A stretch of 64,000 nt of DNA from an uncultured Centipeda sp. GTDB taxonomy: Bacteria; Bacillota; Negativicutes; Selenomonadales; Selenomonadaceae. The position numbers were made by a program, and so were the translations under genes. The first letter of the stretch is position 1. Every line of letters starts with the position of its first letter. Of the stretch, positions 8,505 through 17,106 are shown in pieces. The notes below the pieces were generated by a model that was given only the letters and a program-made list of their open reading frames with translations, searched no databases and had not been told where the DNA came from. The stretch covers positions 1 through 64,000 of the forward strand of contig CAJPQT010000015.1 of the NCBI GenBank assembly GCA_905372865.1. The letters are read 5' to 3'.

Positions 8505-9022
8505 AGAACATTGTGTTGATCGGCTTTATGGGCACGGGCAAGACAAGCATTGGGCGTCTGCTTGCCACACGGCTCGGCTGCGCCTTTCATGATCTCGACA
8601 AGAAGATCGAGGAGCAGCACGGCATGAGCATCCCTGCGATGTTTGCGCAGCATGGTGAGCCGTACTTTCGCGCACGCGAGAAGGAAGCCGTGCGCGATGC
8701 GGCGGGGCGTACAAATCTCGTCATTGCGACGGGCGGCGGCACAGTAAAGGATCCCGAAAATATAGCGCTGCTGCGTCAAAATGGTGTTCTCGTGGCGCTG
8801 ACTGCCGATGTGGATACCATCCTCCAGCGCACCGCAGCGCGGGGGGCACGGCCTGTCCTCGATCGTGCCGACGCGGGGGATCGGCGTGCCGCCGTTATGC
8901 GGCTGCTCGAGGAGCGCCGTACACTCTACGAGGAGGCGGACATCACGGTCGATACGAGCGGGCGCTCGCCGCTCGAGGCCGCAGAGTATATCGTGCAGGC
9001 AACGCGGATATGGAGAAAATAA
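8501..9022 (+). CDS. aroK: shikimate kinase
   Basis: A 173-residue P-loop kinase that phosphorylates shikimate at the 3-hydroxyl. GFMGTGKTS (residues 8-16) is the Walker A loop; DLDKKIEEQ holds the shikimate-binding aspartate, and IATGGGTV is the conserved glycine-rich substrate motif. The ATG at 8501 overlaps the aroC stop as ATGA; an in-frame ATG at 8489 would add four residues. One base separates its stop from aroB. Confidence 0.95.
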   Translation: MKNIVLIGFMGTGKTSIGRLLATRLGCAFHDLDKKIEEQHGMSIPAMFAQHGEPYFRAREKEAVRDAAGRTNLVIATGGGTVKDPENIALLRQNGVLVALTADVDTILQRTAARGARPVLDRADAGDRRAAVMRLLEERRTLYEEADITVDTSGRSPLEAAEYIVQATRIWRK

Positions 9023-9023
9023 T

Positions 9024-10112
9024 ATGAGGCAGAGGGTAGAAGTCGAACTCGGGGAGCGCAGCTACTCGATTCTCATCGGCAGCGGGCTTGCGGATGAGAT
9101 CATCGCGTTTGTCCGTTCAGCGGGATATTCTTCGCACGGCATGATCGTCACGGATACGAATATCGCACCGCTCTGCGCAGAGAGGATGGCAGGGCTCTTT
9201 GCGAATGCGGGGGTTCGCGCGGAGATCGTCACGGTTCCTGCGGGGGAGGCATCGAAGAGCCTCACGCAGGCGAATGAACTCTATACGCGTGCCATCGAGT
9301 TTGGCCTAGACCGACGTTCGCCGATCATTGCACTCGGCGGCGGCGTAGTCGGCGATCTTGCGGGCTTCGTAGCGGCCACCTATATGCGCGGTGTTCCTTT
9401 CATCCAGTTCCCGACAAGTCTCCTCGCACAGGTGGATTCGAGTGTCGGCGGCAAGGTGGCTGTCAACCACCCGCTCGGCAAGAATCTCATCGGCGCATTC
9501 TATCAGCCCGATGCCGTTTTTATGGATCTGGATTTTCTGCGGACGCTGCCCCGCCGTGAGATTTGGTCGGGGCTCGGTGAGATCGTCAAATACGGCATCA
9601 TCTATGATGCAGACTTCTTTGTGTGGCTCGAGGAGCACCGCGCAGACGTACTCGCACTCGAATCCGCAGTGGCGGTGCATATGATCGCGCGCTCCTGTGC
9701 GATCAAGGCGGATGTCGTACGCCAGGACGAGCGAGAGGGCGGCCTTCGGCGCATCCTGAACTTCGGCCATACGATTGCGCACGCGATCGAAAAGGAAACG
9801 GGCTATGCGCGCTATCGGCACGGCGAGGCGGTCGCAATCGGCATGGTCGGCGCGGCAGAGATCAGCGCTCAGCTGGGGCTTCTTTCGGGGGAAGACCGTG
9901 CGCGCATTGATGCACTGATCCATGCGATGGGACTGCCGTGCTCCGCCGAGGGCGTGACGGTAGATGCAATGTATGCCGATCTCTTCCACGACAAGAAGAC
10001 GGTGGGCGGGCGCATTCATTGGGTGCTTGCGGAGGGGATCGGAACCGTCTCTGTGCACTGCGATGTACCGGAAGATATCGTACGCAAAACGTTGGCAGGA
10101 CTTTCTTGCTAA
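9024..10112 (+). CDS. aroB: 3-dehydroquinate synthase
   Basis: A 362-residue NAD-dependent, metal-dependent enzyme that cyclises DAHP to 3-dehydroquinate. ALGGGVVGDLAGFVA and FPTSLLAQVDSSVGGKVAVN are hallmarks, and RRILNFGHTIAHAIE with HGEAVAIGMV supplies the metal-binding histidines and glutamate. Start at the ATG at 9024, directly after the aroK stop, with GGAGAAAAT ahead of it. Length is normal for the family. Confidence 0.97.
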   Translation: MRQRVEVELGERSYSILIGSGLADEIIAFVRSAGYSSHGMIVTDTNIAPLCAERMAGLFANAGVRAEIVTVPAGEASKSLTQANELYTRAIEFGLDRRSPIIALGGGVVGDLAGFVAATYMRGVPFIQFPTSLLAQVDSSVGGKVAVNHPLGKNLIGAFYQPDAVFMDLDFLRTLPRREIWSGLGEIVKYGIIYDADFFVWLEEHRADVLALESAVAVHMIARSCAIKADVVRQDEREGGLRRILNFGHTIAHAIEKETGYARYRHGEAVAIGMVGAAEISAQLGLLSGEDRARIDALIHAMGLPCSAEGVTVDAMYADLFHDKKTVGGRIHWVLAEGIGTVSVHCDVPEDIVRKTLAGLSC

Positions 10113-10161
10113 ACACGACTGGTTTTACAGCGAAATCATTTTGTGGGGAGGTAAGCGAAAC

Positions 10162-11964
10162 ATGATTCGGAAATTGTGTGTATTCGTGCAGGCTCTTTTT
10201 TTTGTTCTGCTTCTTTGCACGGGACATACGGTTTCCGCTGAAACCGCTGAACTTTCATGGGAGTACTGGGAGACGAATACGGCGAATTCCGATGAACACG
10301 CGGCGAAGACGGTTCCTGCGTTTCCGAAGGAGGAAGGGCATTGGCGGAGGTTCAATCCGCAGTTCGGTGTCGCCGTCCCCGAGGGGACACGCTATGTCTG
10401 GGTGCGCGTCTACATTCCGCCCGATACGGGGGTGGATGAGAGCCTCTTCTTCACCACGACGGACCAGGCCCTGCAGATCTTTCTCGATGGGGTCTCCATC
10501 TACCGCTACGGTGATCTCAACGATCAGCACGGCTCCTACGGCCGTAAGTGGCATCTTGTCGATTTGCCCGCATGGGCGATTGGGCGGCACCTCATCATGC
10601 AGATCCATTCCGATAACATATGGGTGCTTGGACAGTTCGACCGCGTTCGTCTGGATCGCGCCGCACATCAGATCGAGGATGTCTTTGTCTACGACTTTCC
10701 CTATGTCAGCGGCATTACGGCACTGCTCGTATTCATTCTGCTCCTCGGTGTCTATTTCTTTGCAGAGACGGATCTCAGGGATCTCTACCTGCGCATAATC
10801 GTCGTCCTGTTCGTCTTCTTCGTCTGGATGTTCAGCGCGTCGAGTGTCGTGCTCCTGTGGTTTGACTGGCCTGTGCTCTGGCTGGACGTGGAACTTGTCT
10901 TTTCTTACCTTATCCCGCTTTCCGCAAATTTGCTCATCTACAGAGTGATTGACGAACGCTATCAAAAGAACGTCCTTCAGACATCCTTCGCCTATGGCAT
11001 CATTCTCCTGCTTGCCGTGCTGCTGGAGCTCTCCGGGCAGAACGGACTGTATCTCATGCGGTTCTTCTTCTATCCCACACTTCTTGTCTGCGGTCTGATG
11101 ACGGGGCGTTGGCTCTGGACGTGCCACACAGCCGGCAACCAGCGCTGCCGCTCGCTCCTCATCGCGTTCGGAACGCTCACGGGGCTCGCCGTGATTGACG
11201 GCATGGCGCTTCAGTATCGCCTCTTTGCATGGCATACCTACTACGTTCCATTCGGCATCTATACCATCGCCTTCTTTATCGTCCAGTTGATTTTGGAGCG
11301 TGCCGCCCATGAGCGCTACCTTACCGAGCTCTCCGCGAGCCTCGAGAATGAGGTCAGTGTGGTGACGAAACGCATGGAGGTCGATCCGCTCACGGGCGTG
11401 TTCAACCGCAACAAATTCCCGACGGCGACGCGAGATTTCATGCGGATCTCGCTCGAGATCAAAGAGCCGCTCGCCGTCATCATGCTTGACATCGACCATT
11501 TCAAGCACATCAACGATACCTACGGGCACGATGTCGGCGATGAGGTGCTCGTGGGGTTCGCGCAGACGATCAGCGGGTTCCTGGATCGCCGGCACATCCT
11601 CATCCGCTGGGGCGGTGAGGAGTTCATTCTGCTCTGTCTTCACTACGATGGGGCGGAGGCGGAGGCGTTCGCCAACACAATCCGCGAGGCCGTCGCTGCG
11701 GCGCAGATCCATCCCTCGGATCGGGTGACATGCAGCGGCGGTGTGGCCATCTGGTACGGCACGGAGGCAGATACGGCGGAACGCGTGCTAAAACGTGCAG
11801 ATACGGCCCTCTACCAGTCGAAGCAGAACGGGCGCAATCGCATCACCTGTGAGCCGGACTGGCAGGCACACATGCCGCCGCGCCGTCCGAAGCGGAAGCC
11901 AAAGGGAAAAAATCGTGAGGACGATTTCGCCAAAGCAAATATGGCAGAAATCGGGGATCGCTGA
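10162..11964 (+). CDS. membrane diguanylate cyclase with 7TM (7TMR-DISM-like) sensor
   Basis: A 600-residue protein. A signal peptide (cut probably after VSA, near residue 26) is followed by an extracytoplasmic domain to about residue 185 of the kind found before 7TM-DISM sensors, then about seven membrane helices to about residue 400, a short coiled coil, and a GGDEF domain. The active-site motif is GGEEF at residues 484-488, with DPLTGVFNRNKF and DIDHFKHINDTYGHDVGDEVL upstream, all intact, so synthesis of cyclic di-GMP is expected. The RxxD inhibitory site five residues before GGEEF is absent (the residues there are DRRH). Start behind GGGGAGGT. Ligand unknown. Confidence 0.88.
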   Translation: MIRKLCVFVQALFFVLLLCTGHTVSAETAELSWEYWETNTANSDEHAAKTVPAFPKEEGHWRRFNPQFGVAVPEGTRYVWVRVYIPPDTGVDESLFFTTTDQALQIFLDGVSIYRYGDLNDQHGSYGRKWHLVDLPAWAIGRHLIMQIHSDNIWVLGQFDRVRLDRAAHQIEDVFVYDFPYVSGITALLVFILLLGVYFFAETDLRDLYLRIIVVLFVFFVWMFSASSVVLLWFDWPVLWLDVELVFSYLIPLSANLLIYRVIDERYQKNVLQTSFAYGIILLLAVLLELSGQNGLYLMRFFFYPTLLVCGLMTGRWLWTCHTAGNQRCRSLLIAFGTLTGLAVIDGMALQYRLFAWHTYYVPFGIYTIAFFIVQLILERAAHERYLTELSASLENEVSVVTKRMEVDPLTGVFNRNKFPTATRDFMRISLEIKEPLAVIMLDIDHFKHINDTYGHDVGDEVLVGFAQTISGFLDRRHILIRWGGEEFILLCLHYDGAEAEAFANTIREAVAAAQIHPSDRVTCSGGVAIWYGTEADTAERVLKRADTALYQSKQNGRNRITCEPDWQAHMPPRRPKRKPKGKNREDDFAKANMAEIGDR

Positions 11965-11977
11965 GGAAAAATTTTTC

Positions 11978-12006
11978 TTGCACATGGGCGCATCTTATGC
12001 TATAGT
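11978..12006 (+). promoter_or_regulatory. sigma-A type promoter of rplS
   Basis: TTGCAC at 11978-11983 and TATAGT at 12001-12006 with a 17-base spacer and an extended -10 (TATGC just before). Confidence 0.75.
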
Positions 12007-12013
12007 CACTGAG

Positions 12014-12081
12014 TATGTGTGTGGATGGTCCGCTGGGCGGCATGAGCCGTTGATGAACATCCGAGCGAAGGAGGAAAACAT
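12014..12081 (+). promoter_or_regulatory. rplS 5' leader, possible L19-type autoregulatory RNA
   Basis: The 70-base leader contains complementary stretches (GGATG near 12022 and CATCC near 12058) that enclose a GC-rich centre, and ends in the GGAGGAAAA ribosome binding site. Structured L19 leaders are known in Firmicutes; membership here is inferred from position and a rough fold only. Confidence 0.3.
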
Positions 12082-12423
12082 ATGAATATCATCGAGGTCC
12101 TTGAGAAGGAGCAGCTTCGCTCCGACATTCCGGAGTTTGCACCCGGCGACACGGTTCGCGTCCATGCGCGCATCGTCGAGGGCACGCGCGAGCGCATTCA
12201 GGTGTTCGAGGGCGTTGTCATCGCACGTCAGGGAACGGGCGTCCGTGAGACCTTCACCGTGCGCCGCATCGCGTCGGGCGTCGGTGTCGAGCGTCTCTTT
12301 CCCGTGCACTCCCCGCGGATCGCAAAGATCGAGGTGACGCGCCGCGGCATCGTCCGCCGTGCGAAGCTCTACTATCTGCGCGGACTCACGGGCAAGGCAG
12401 CTCGTATTCGGGAAAAGCGCTAA
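12082..12423 (+). CDS. rplS: 50S ribosomal protein L19
   Basis: A 113-residue ribosomal protein at the 30S-50S interface. The sequence matches L19 throughout: MNIIEVLEKEQLRSDIPEF at the N-terminus, PGDTVRVHARIVEG, the FEGVVIARQGTGVRETFTVR core and the basic end RRAKLYYLRGLTGKAARI. It has its own promoter and is closed by an intrinsic terminator. The usual partners trmD and rimM are not adjacent in this window; lepB follows, as in many Firmicutes. Confidence 0.98.
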   Translation: MNIIEVLEKEQLRSDIPEFAPGDTVRVHARIVEGTRERIQVFEGVVIARQGTGVRETFTVRRIASGVGVERLFPVHSPRIAKIEVTRRGIVRRAKLYYLRGLTGKAARIREKR

Positions 12424-12434
12424 TTGTACGACGG

Positions 12435-12465
12435 ATAGGGACTGCTGTGGCAGTCCCTATTTTTG
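12435..12465 (+). terminator. intrinsic terminator after rplS
   Basis: Perfect 11-base stem ATAGGGACTGC (12435-12445) and GCAGTCCCTAT (12450-12460), 4-base loop, followed by a short T run. Confidence 0.85.
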
Positions 12466-12485
12466 CTGTATGAGAGGAGGATTTT

Positions 12486-13013
12486 ATGGAAAAAGAAACG
12501 TCAACCGCATCGGAGATCAAGGACTGGATTGTATCCATCGTCGTTGCCGTCGCGCTTGCGATGTTCATCCGCACCTTTATCGTGGAGCTCTACGTCGTCG
12601 ACGGGCCGTCGATGCGCCCGACGCTCGAGTCGGAGGAGCGCCTCGTTGTCAATAAATTCATCTACCGCTTCCGTCCGCCGGAGAAAGGCGAAGTCCTCGT
12701 CTTTCAGTACCCGCGCGATCCGAGCCGCGACTTCATCAAGCGCGTGATCGCAACGCCGGGCGATACCATCGAGATCCGCGAGGGGCGCGTGCTCGTCAAC
12801 GATCAGCTGCTCACGGAGGACTACATCCTCGAGAAGACGCGCAGCGAGTATCCGAAATCAACCGTGCCCGAGGGACGTATTTTCGTCATGGGGGACAACC
12901 GCAACAACTCCGAGGACAGCCGCTTCGCCGATGTTGGCTTTGTGCCGTACGATCTCATTAAGGGCAAGGCGATGCTCGTATTCTGGCCGGTTTCGCAGTA
13001 TAAGACGCTCTGA
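12486..13013 (+). CDS. lepB: signal peptidase I
   Basis: A 175-residue membrane protease that removes signal peptides of exported proteins. One N-terminal membrane helix (IVSIVVAVALAMFIRTFIV) precedes the catalytic serine at residue 42 in DGPSMRPT and the catalytic lysine at residue 84 in RDFIKRVIATPGD; GDNRNNSEDSRFADVGFV is the C-terminal signature. Length and the single anchor fit the Gram-positive SipS type. Start at the ATG at 12486 behind GAGAGGAGG. Confidence 0.96.
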   Translation: MEKETSTASEIKDWIVSIVVAVALAMFIRTFIVELYVVDGPSMRPTLESEERLVVNKFIYRFRPPEKGEVLVFQYPRDPSRDFIKRVIATPGDTIEIREGRVLVNDQLLTEDYILEKTRSEYPKSTVPEGRIFVMGDNRNNSEDSRFADVGFVPYDLIKGKAMLVFWPVSQYKTL

Positions 13014-13025
13014 CGGAGGACGGCT

Positions 13026-13778
13026 ATGCGCTTTGTATCATGGAACGTCAACGGGCTGCGTGCAGCCCTTAAAAAAGGCTTCATGGAGGCCTTCAAGGAA
13101 CTCGATGCCGATGCGTTCTGCCTGCAGGAGACGAAGATGCAGGAGGGGCAGGCGATCCTCGATCTGCCCGGCTACGAGCAGTTTTTTTACAGTGCGGAGA
13201 AAAAGGGCTACTCCGGCACGGCGATCTTTACGCGGATCAAGCCTCTTTCCGTCAATTACGGGATTGGGATCGAGGAGCACGACCACGAAGGGCGTGTCAT
13301 CACGATGGAGTACGAGGATGTGTACCTCGTCACCGTCTACACGCCGAACTCGAAGAACGCGCTTGCACGCCTCGACTACCGCATGGTCTGGGAGGATGCC
13401 TTTCGTGCGTTCCTGCTTGATCTGCGTGCGAAAAAGCCCGTCGTCGTTTGCGGCGATCTCAACGTCGCGCACACGGAGATCGACCTCAAAAATCCGAAGA
13501 GCAACCGCCGCAATGCGGGCTTCACGGACGAGGAGCGCGGCAAATTCACGGAGCTCCTCGCCTCGGGATTTGTCGATACCTTCCGCGCCCTGTACCCGGA
13601 TAAGACAGGCGCGTATACGTGGTGGTCGTACCTGCGCCATGCGCGCGAGACGAACGCGGGGTGGCGCATCGACTACTTCCTCGTCTCGGAGGAGCTGCGT
13701 GAGCGCATCGCGGCAGCGGAGATCCATGCGGATGTGTTCGGGAGCGATCACTGCCCCGTATCATTGACGTTGAAATAG
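13026..13778 (+). CDS. xth: exodeoxyribonuclease III
   Basis: A 250-residue AP endonuclease/3'-5' exonuclease of base-excision repair. SWNVNGLRAALKKGF, CLQETKMQEGQ (metal-binding glutamate), CGDLNVAHTEIDL and the terminal GSDHCPVSL (catalytic Asp-His) are all present. The start has GGAGGA ahead of it and lies 12 bases after lepB; prfC follows after 8 bases. Confidence 0.95.
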   Translation: MRFVSWNVNGLRAALKKGFMEAFKELDADAFCLQETKMQEGQAILDLPGYEQFFYSAEKKGYSGTAIFTRIKPLSVNYGIGIEEHDHEGRVITMEYEDVYLVTVYTPNSKNALARLDYRMVWEDAFRAFLLDLRAKKPVVVCGDLNVAHTEIDLKNPKSNRRNAGFTDEERGKFTELLASGFVDTFRALYPDKTGAYTWWSYLRHARETNAGWRIDYFLVSEELRERIAAAEIHADVFGSDHCPVSLTLK

Positions 13779-13786
13779 GGGAGACT

Positions 13787-15412
13787 ATGGCAGATTTGAA
13801 AGAAGAACTCGCGCGTGAAATCGAGAAGCGCCGTACCTTTGCCATCATCTCGCATCCGGACGCGGGCAAGACGACGCTCACCGAGAAGCTGCTCCTCTAC
13901 GGAGGGGCAATTCATCTCGCCGGCTCGATCAAGTCGCGCAAGACGCAGCGCCATGCCGTCTCTGACTGGATGGAGATCGAAAAGCAGCGCGGCATCTCCG
14001 TTACGTCGTCCGTCCTGCAGTTCGACTACGACGGCTATCGCATCAACATCCTCGACACGCCGGGGCATCAGGACTTTAGCGAGGATACATATCGTACGCT
14101 GATGGCGGTGGACAGCGCCGTCATGATCATCGACGCGGCGAAGGGCGTTGAGGCGCAGACGCGCAAGCTCTTCCGCGTCTGCCGTCAGCGCGGCATCCCC
14201 ATCTTCACCTTTGTCAACAAGCTCGACCGCTTCGGCAAGGCACCGCTCGATCTGATGGATGAGCTCGAAAATGTTCTGGGTATCCGCTCCTATCCAATGA
14301 ACTGGCCGATCGGCACGGACGGGACGTATCGCGGGGTCTATGACCGCGAGAAAAACCGCATCGAACTCTTTGCCGAGGACGTGACGCACGGGCAGGAGAC
14401 GCGCGTCTCCGAGGTGTTCGAGATGGACGATCCCGCATGGAAGGAGCGCGTCGGAGAGGAGGCCGCCGCCGCGCTCTTTGACGACATTGAGCTGCTGCGC
14501 GACGCGGGCGAGGCGTTCGACCGCGCGGCGGTGGATGCGGGCGAGCTCACGCCGATGTTCTTCGGCTCGGCGATGACGAACTTCGGCGTGCAGAACTTCC
14601 TTGAGGAGTACATCCGCCTCGCGCCGACACCTGCGCCGCGCATGTCCTCGGACGGTGTGATCGAGCCGGATGATGAGCAGTTCTCGGGATTCGTCTTTAA
14701 GATTCAGGCGAACATGAACCCTGCCCACCGTGACCGCCTCGCATTTATCCGCATCTCGTCGGGCAAGTTCGACCGCAATATGAGCGTCTGGCACGCGCCC
14801 TCGGGCAAGCTCATCAAGCTCGCCCAGCCACAGCAATTCCTTGCGCAGGACCGCCAGATCATCGACACGGCGTATCCCGGCGACATCGTGGGGCTCTTCG
14901 ACCCCGGTGTATTCGGCATCGGGGACACGCTCTGCGACCCCGCGCACAAGTTCAAGTTCGAGGACTTCCCCGTGTTTCCGCCCGAGCGCTTTGCGCGCGT
15001 TGTGGCGAAGGACACGATGAAGCGCAAGCAGTTCGTCAAGGGCATCGAGCAGCTGACGCAGGAGGGCGCAATCCAGCTCTTCGAGCAGGTCGGTGCGGGG
15101 CTCGACAGCTACATCGTCGGCACCGTCGGCACCCTCCAGTTCGAGGTGCTCGAGTACCGACTGAAGAACGAGTACAACACGGAGATCACGATGCAGATGC
15201 AGCCGTTCGAGACGGCGCGCTGGCTTGCCTTCCCGGACGGGCGCTCGATCACCCCCGCCGATCTGCGCGGTGCGGATCGCGGCATGTTCGTTCATGACAG
15301 AAACGGCAACCCCGTTCTCCTCGTCAGCAACGAGTGGGCGCTTGGCTGGATTCGCGAGAACAACCCCGATCTGCAGTTGGGGCAGGTACCGTTCGACCGC
15401 AGAGAGGCATAA
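13787..15412 (+). CDS. prfC: peptide chain release factor 3
   Basis: A 541-residue translational GTPase that frees RF1/RF2 from the ribosome after termination. ISHPDAGKTTLTEKLL is the P-loop, ISVTSSV the switch I region, DTPGHQDFSEDTYRTL the G3 motif and FVNKLDR the G4 motif. A family-typical SDWMEIEKQRGISV segment separates it from elongation factor G. Length is normal. It is the last gene of the lepB-xth-prfC run and ends at a bidirectional terminator. Confidence 0.96.
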   Translation: MADLKEELAREIEKRRTFAIISHPDAGKTTLTEKLLLYGGAIHLAGSIKSRKTQRHAVSDWMEIEKQRGISVTSSVLQFDYDGYRINILDTPGHQDFSEDTYRTLMAVDSAVMIIDAAKGVEAQTRKLFRVCRQRGIPIFTFVNKLDRFGKAPLDLMDELENVLGIRSYPMNWPIGTDGTYRGVYDREKNRIELFAEDVTHGQETRVSEVFEMDDPAWKERVGEEAAAALFDDIELLRDAGEAFDRAAVDAGELTPMFFGSAMTNFGVQNFLEEYIRLAPTPAPRMSSDGVIEPDDEQFSGFVFKIQANMNPAHRDRLAFIRISSGKFDRNMSVWHAPSGKLIKLAQPQQFLAQDRQIIDTAYPGDIVGLFDPGVFGIGDTLCDPAHKFKFEDFPVFPPERFARVVAKDTMKRKQFVKGIEQLTQEGAIQLFEQVGAGLDSYIVGTVGTLQFEVLEYRLKNEYNTEITMQMQPFETARWLAFPDGRSITPADLRGADRGMFVHDRNGNPVLLVSNEWALGWIRENNPDLQLGQVPFDRREA

Positions 15413-15425
15413 TAGAGAAACAACA

Positions 15426-15465
15426 AGCGGGAGATATCGTCACTGTGATGATACCTCCCGCTTTC
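15426..15465. terminator. bidirectional terminator between prfC and the esterase gene
   Basis: AGCGGGAG (15426-15433) pairs with CTCCCGCT (15455-15462); the stem continues inward with a G-T-tolerant TATCGTCAC/GTGATGATA match. T/A runs flank both sides, serving the convergent genes. Confidence 0.8.
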
Positions 15466-15471
15466 GTATGA

Positions 15472-16470
15472 TCATGGTAGTTCGTTCATATACCGATTCA
15501 CAAAGTCCCGCATCTCCTCCAGAGCAGTGAAACTTTCCGCGAGTTCGGGCAGGACGAGCGGGAAGACGTGGGGCATCTCGGGGTAGACGCTGAGCGTCAC
15601 GGGAGTACCGTCTGCGGCCGCCTTTTCCGCAAGCTGTTCGTCCTCTGTCAGGAGAAGATCGTAGCCGCCCGTCTGGACCAGCATCGGCGGCAGTCCGCTG
15701 AGATCGGCGTGAATAAGAGAGAGGCGCGGATCGTCGAGCGGGAGACTGCCCGCGTAGGGCGGTGCTTTGCGAACAGCGTCTGCAAATGGGGTTCCGGCAC
15801 CGAGTATTTTGTCTTTTTCAAAATTCTCCGTGCGTGATGTGCCGTCCTTGTGCTCGAAATCCACCCATGGCGAGAGCAGAAGCAGCAGGGCGGGCTGCGC
15901 AAGCCCCTGCTCTTTTAGCCGGAGCGCAAGTGCGAGGGCGAGATTGCCGCCCGAAGAATCTCCGAAAATAATAATGTTTGACGGAGCGATTCCACGTGTG
16001 AGCAGCCCGCGATAGACGGCTTCCGCATCCTCCAGTGCGGCCGGATAGACGTGCGCGGGGGCAAGCCGATAGTCTACGTTGTAGACCTCCGCCGCATCCA
16101 TATATGTTGCCTGACGAACGGACAGCGCACGGTAGCGGTCGGTTATGCCGCCCATATAGCCGCCGCCGTGCAGCAGCAGGATGATCCTCTGTGCGGCCGA
16201 TTTTGTCGGCGCAATCCGTTCGACGGGCACATCTCCGATCGTAAGTCTTTCATGGACCCAGCCATTGGGCGGGGACCATGGTTTTGCCGCAGTATTCTTG
16301 GCGGGGTGGTAGAGTGCATCCATCTCTTTTTGGATGTAGTCCTGTTTCGCCTCCCCTGACAATACAATGCCGTGCTCCTGTGAAGCGGGCGCACCAAATG
16401 CGGATGGGGACAGAACGGCAAGACCAAACGCAAACACTGCGCAGCTGATGCATTTCTCCCAGTTCTTCAT
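15472..16470 (-). CDS. secreted alpha/beta hydrolase (esterase/lipase, HSL-like)
   Basis: A 332-residue hydrolase with an N-terminal signal peptide (MKNWEKCISCAVFAFGLAVL, cut probably after a SAFGA-type site). The mature part has the HGGGYMGG oxyanion loop, the nucleophile serine in FGDSSGGNLALAL, and a C-terminal histidine in PHVFPL, the layout of the hormone-sensitive-lipase branch of esterases. It would act outside the cytoplasm on a short acyl ester; the substrate is unknown. The ATG at 16470 is chosen because a longer reading to 16521 places charged residues before the signal and overlaps the upstream gene. Confidence 0.8.
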   Translation of the reverse strand: MKNWEKCISCAVFAFGLAVLSPSAFGAPASQEHGIVLSGEAKQDYIQKEMDALYHPAKNTAAKPWSPPNGWVHERLTIGDVPVERIAPTKSAAQRIILLLHGGGYMGGITDRYRALSVRQATYMDAAEVYNVDYRLAPAHVYPAALEDAEAVYRGLLTRGIAPSNIIIFGDSSGGNLALALALRLKEQGLAQPALLLLLSPWVDFEHKDGTSRTENFEKDKILGAGTPFADAVRKAPPYAGSLPLDDPRLSLIHADLSGLPPMLVQTGGYDLLLTEDEQLAEKAAADGTPVTLSVYPEMPHVFPLVLPELAESFTALEEMRDFVNRYMNELP

Positions 16471-16484
16471 GGAATGTCTTTTTC

Positions 16485-17093
16485 TTACTTTCCTTTCGCC
16501 GCGAACGCTTCGTCGCACCATGTGAGGAGAACATCCTCGATATCCGCCTCGTGTCCGTTCACGGTTTCTCCCGCGGCAGTGATGTGCAGACTGCGGCCGT
16601 CCGCATAGGCGATGAGGATGTTGTAGGCGGGATTCGTCACCGTCTCCGCGCGTGCGCCGTAGTCGTTCTCGGCGGTAAGATTATGCGCGGCGATGACATC
16701 GTGAAGGCTCGTCTCGATCTCCGGTGTCCACGGGATGTAGCGCTCGCGGATGTCCAGATGGCGGCCGTTCGAGAACTCCTTGCCGACGAATTCGCCGAGA
16801 CAGGTGATGAAGCTGTTTGGATCGAGCCCCTTCGCCGCGATCTCCTCGGCTGGGAGAGCGTTCTTGACAGGGGCATCGATCTGGCAGATGATGCGTACCA
16901 GAGCGCCGTCTGCTACCGGATGACGGAACTCCATCGAGAAGATCTGAATGGCGCTCGTCTCAGCGGGGACAGTGGCAGCCGGCTGCGCCGAAGCTGCCGC
17001 GGGTGCTGTCTGACCGTAACCCGTGCCGAAGAGCAGGAATGGGATCAGCAGAAAGAAAGTGCGGAAAATTGTATGCGTGCGGGTGTTTGTCAT
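16485..17093 (-). CDS. secreted protein of unknown function
   Basis: A 202-residue protein with a signal peptide (MTNTRTHTIFRTFFLLIPFLLF) and an alanine/proline-rich linker before a soluble domain. The domain contains LGEFVGKEFSNGRHLDIRERYIPW and ends TWCDEAFAAKGK. No family was recognised. Start at the ATG at 17093, preceded by AAGGAGAA. It lies 14 bases upstream of the esterase gene on the same strand and 13 bases after the flavoprotein gene, so the three probably share a transcript. Confidence 0.75.
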   Translation of the reverse strand: MTNTRTHTIFRTFFLLIPFLLFGTGYGQTAPAAASAQPAATVPAETSAIQIFSMEFRHPVADGALVRIICQIDAPVKNALPAEEIAAKGLDPNSFITCLGEFVGKEFSNGRHLDIRERYIPWTPEIETSLHDVIAAHNLTAENDYGARAETVTNPAYNILIAYADGRSLHITAAGETVNGHEADIEDVLLTWCDEAFAAKGK

Positions 17094-17106
17094 AGAATTC
17101 TCCTTT

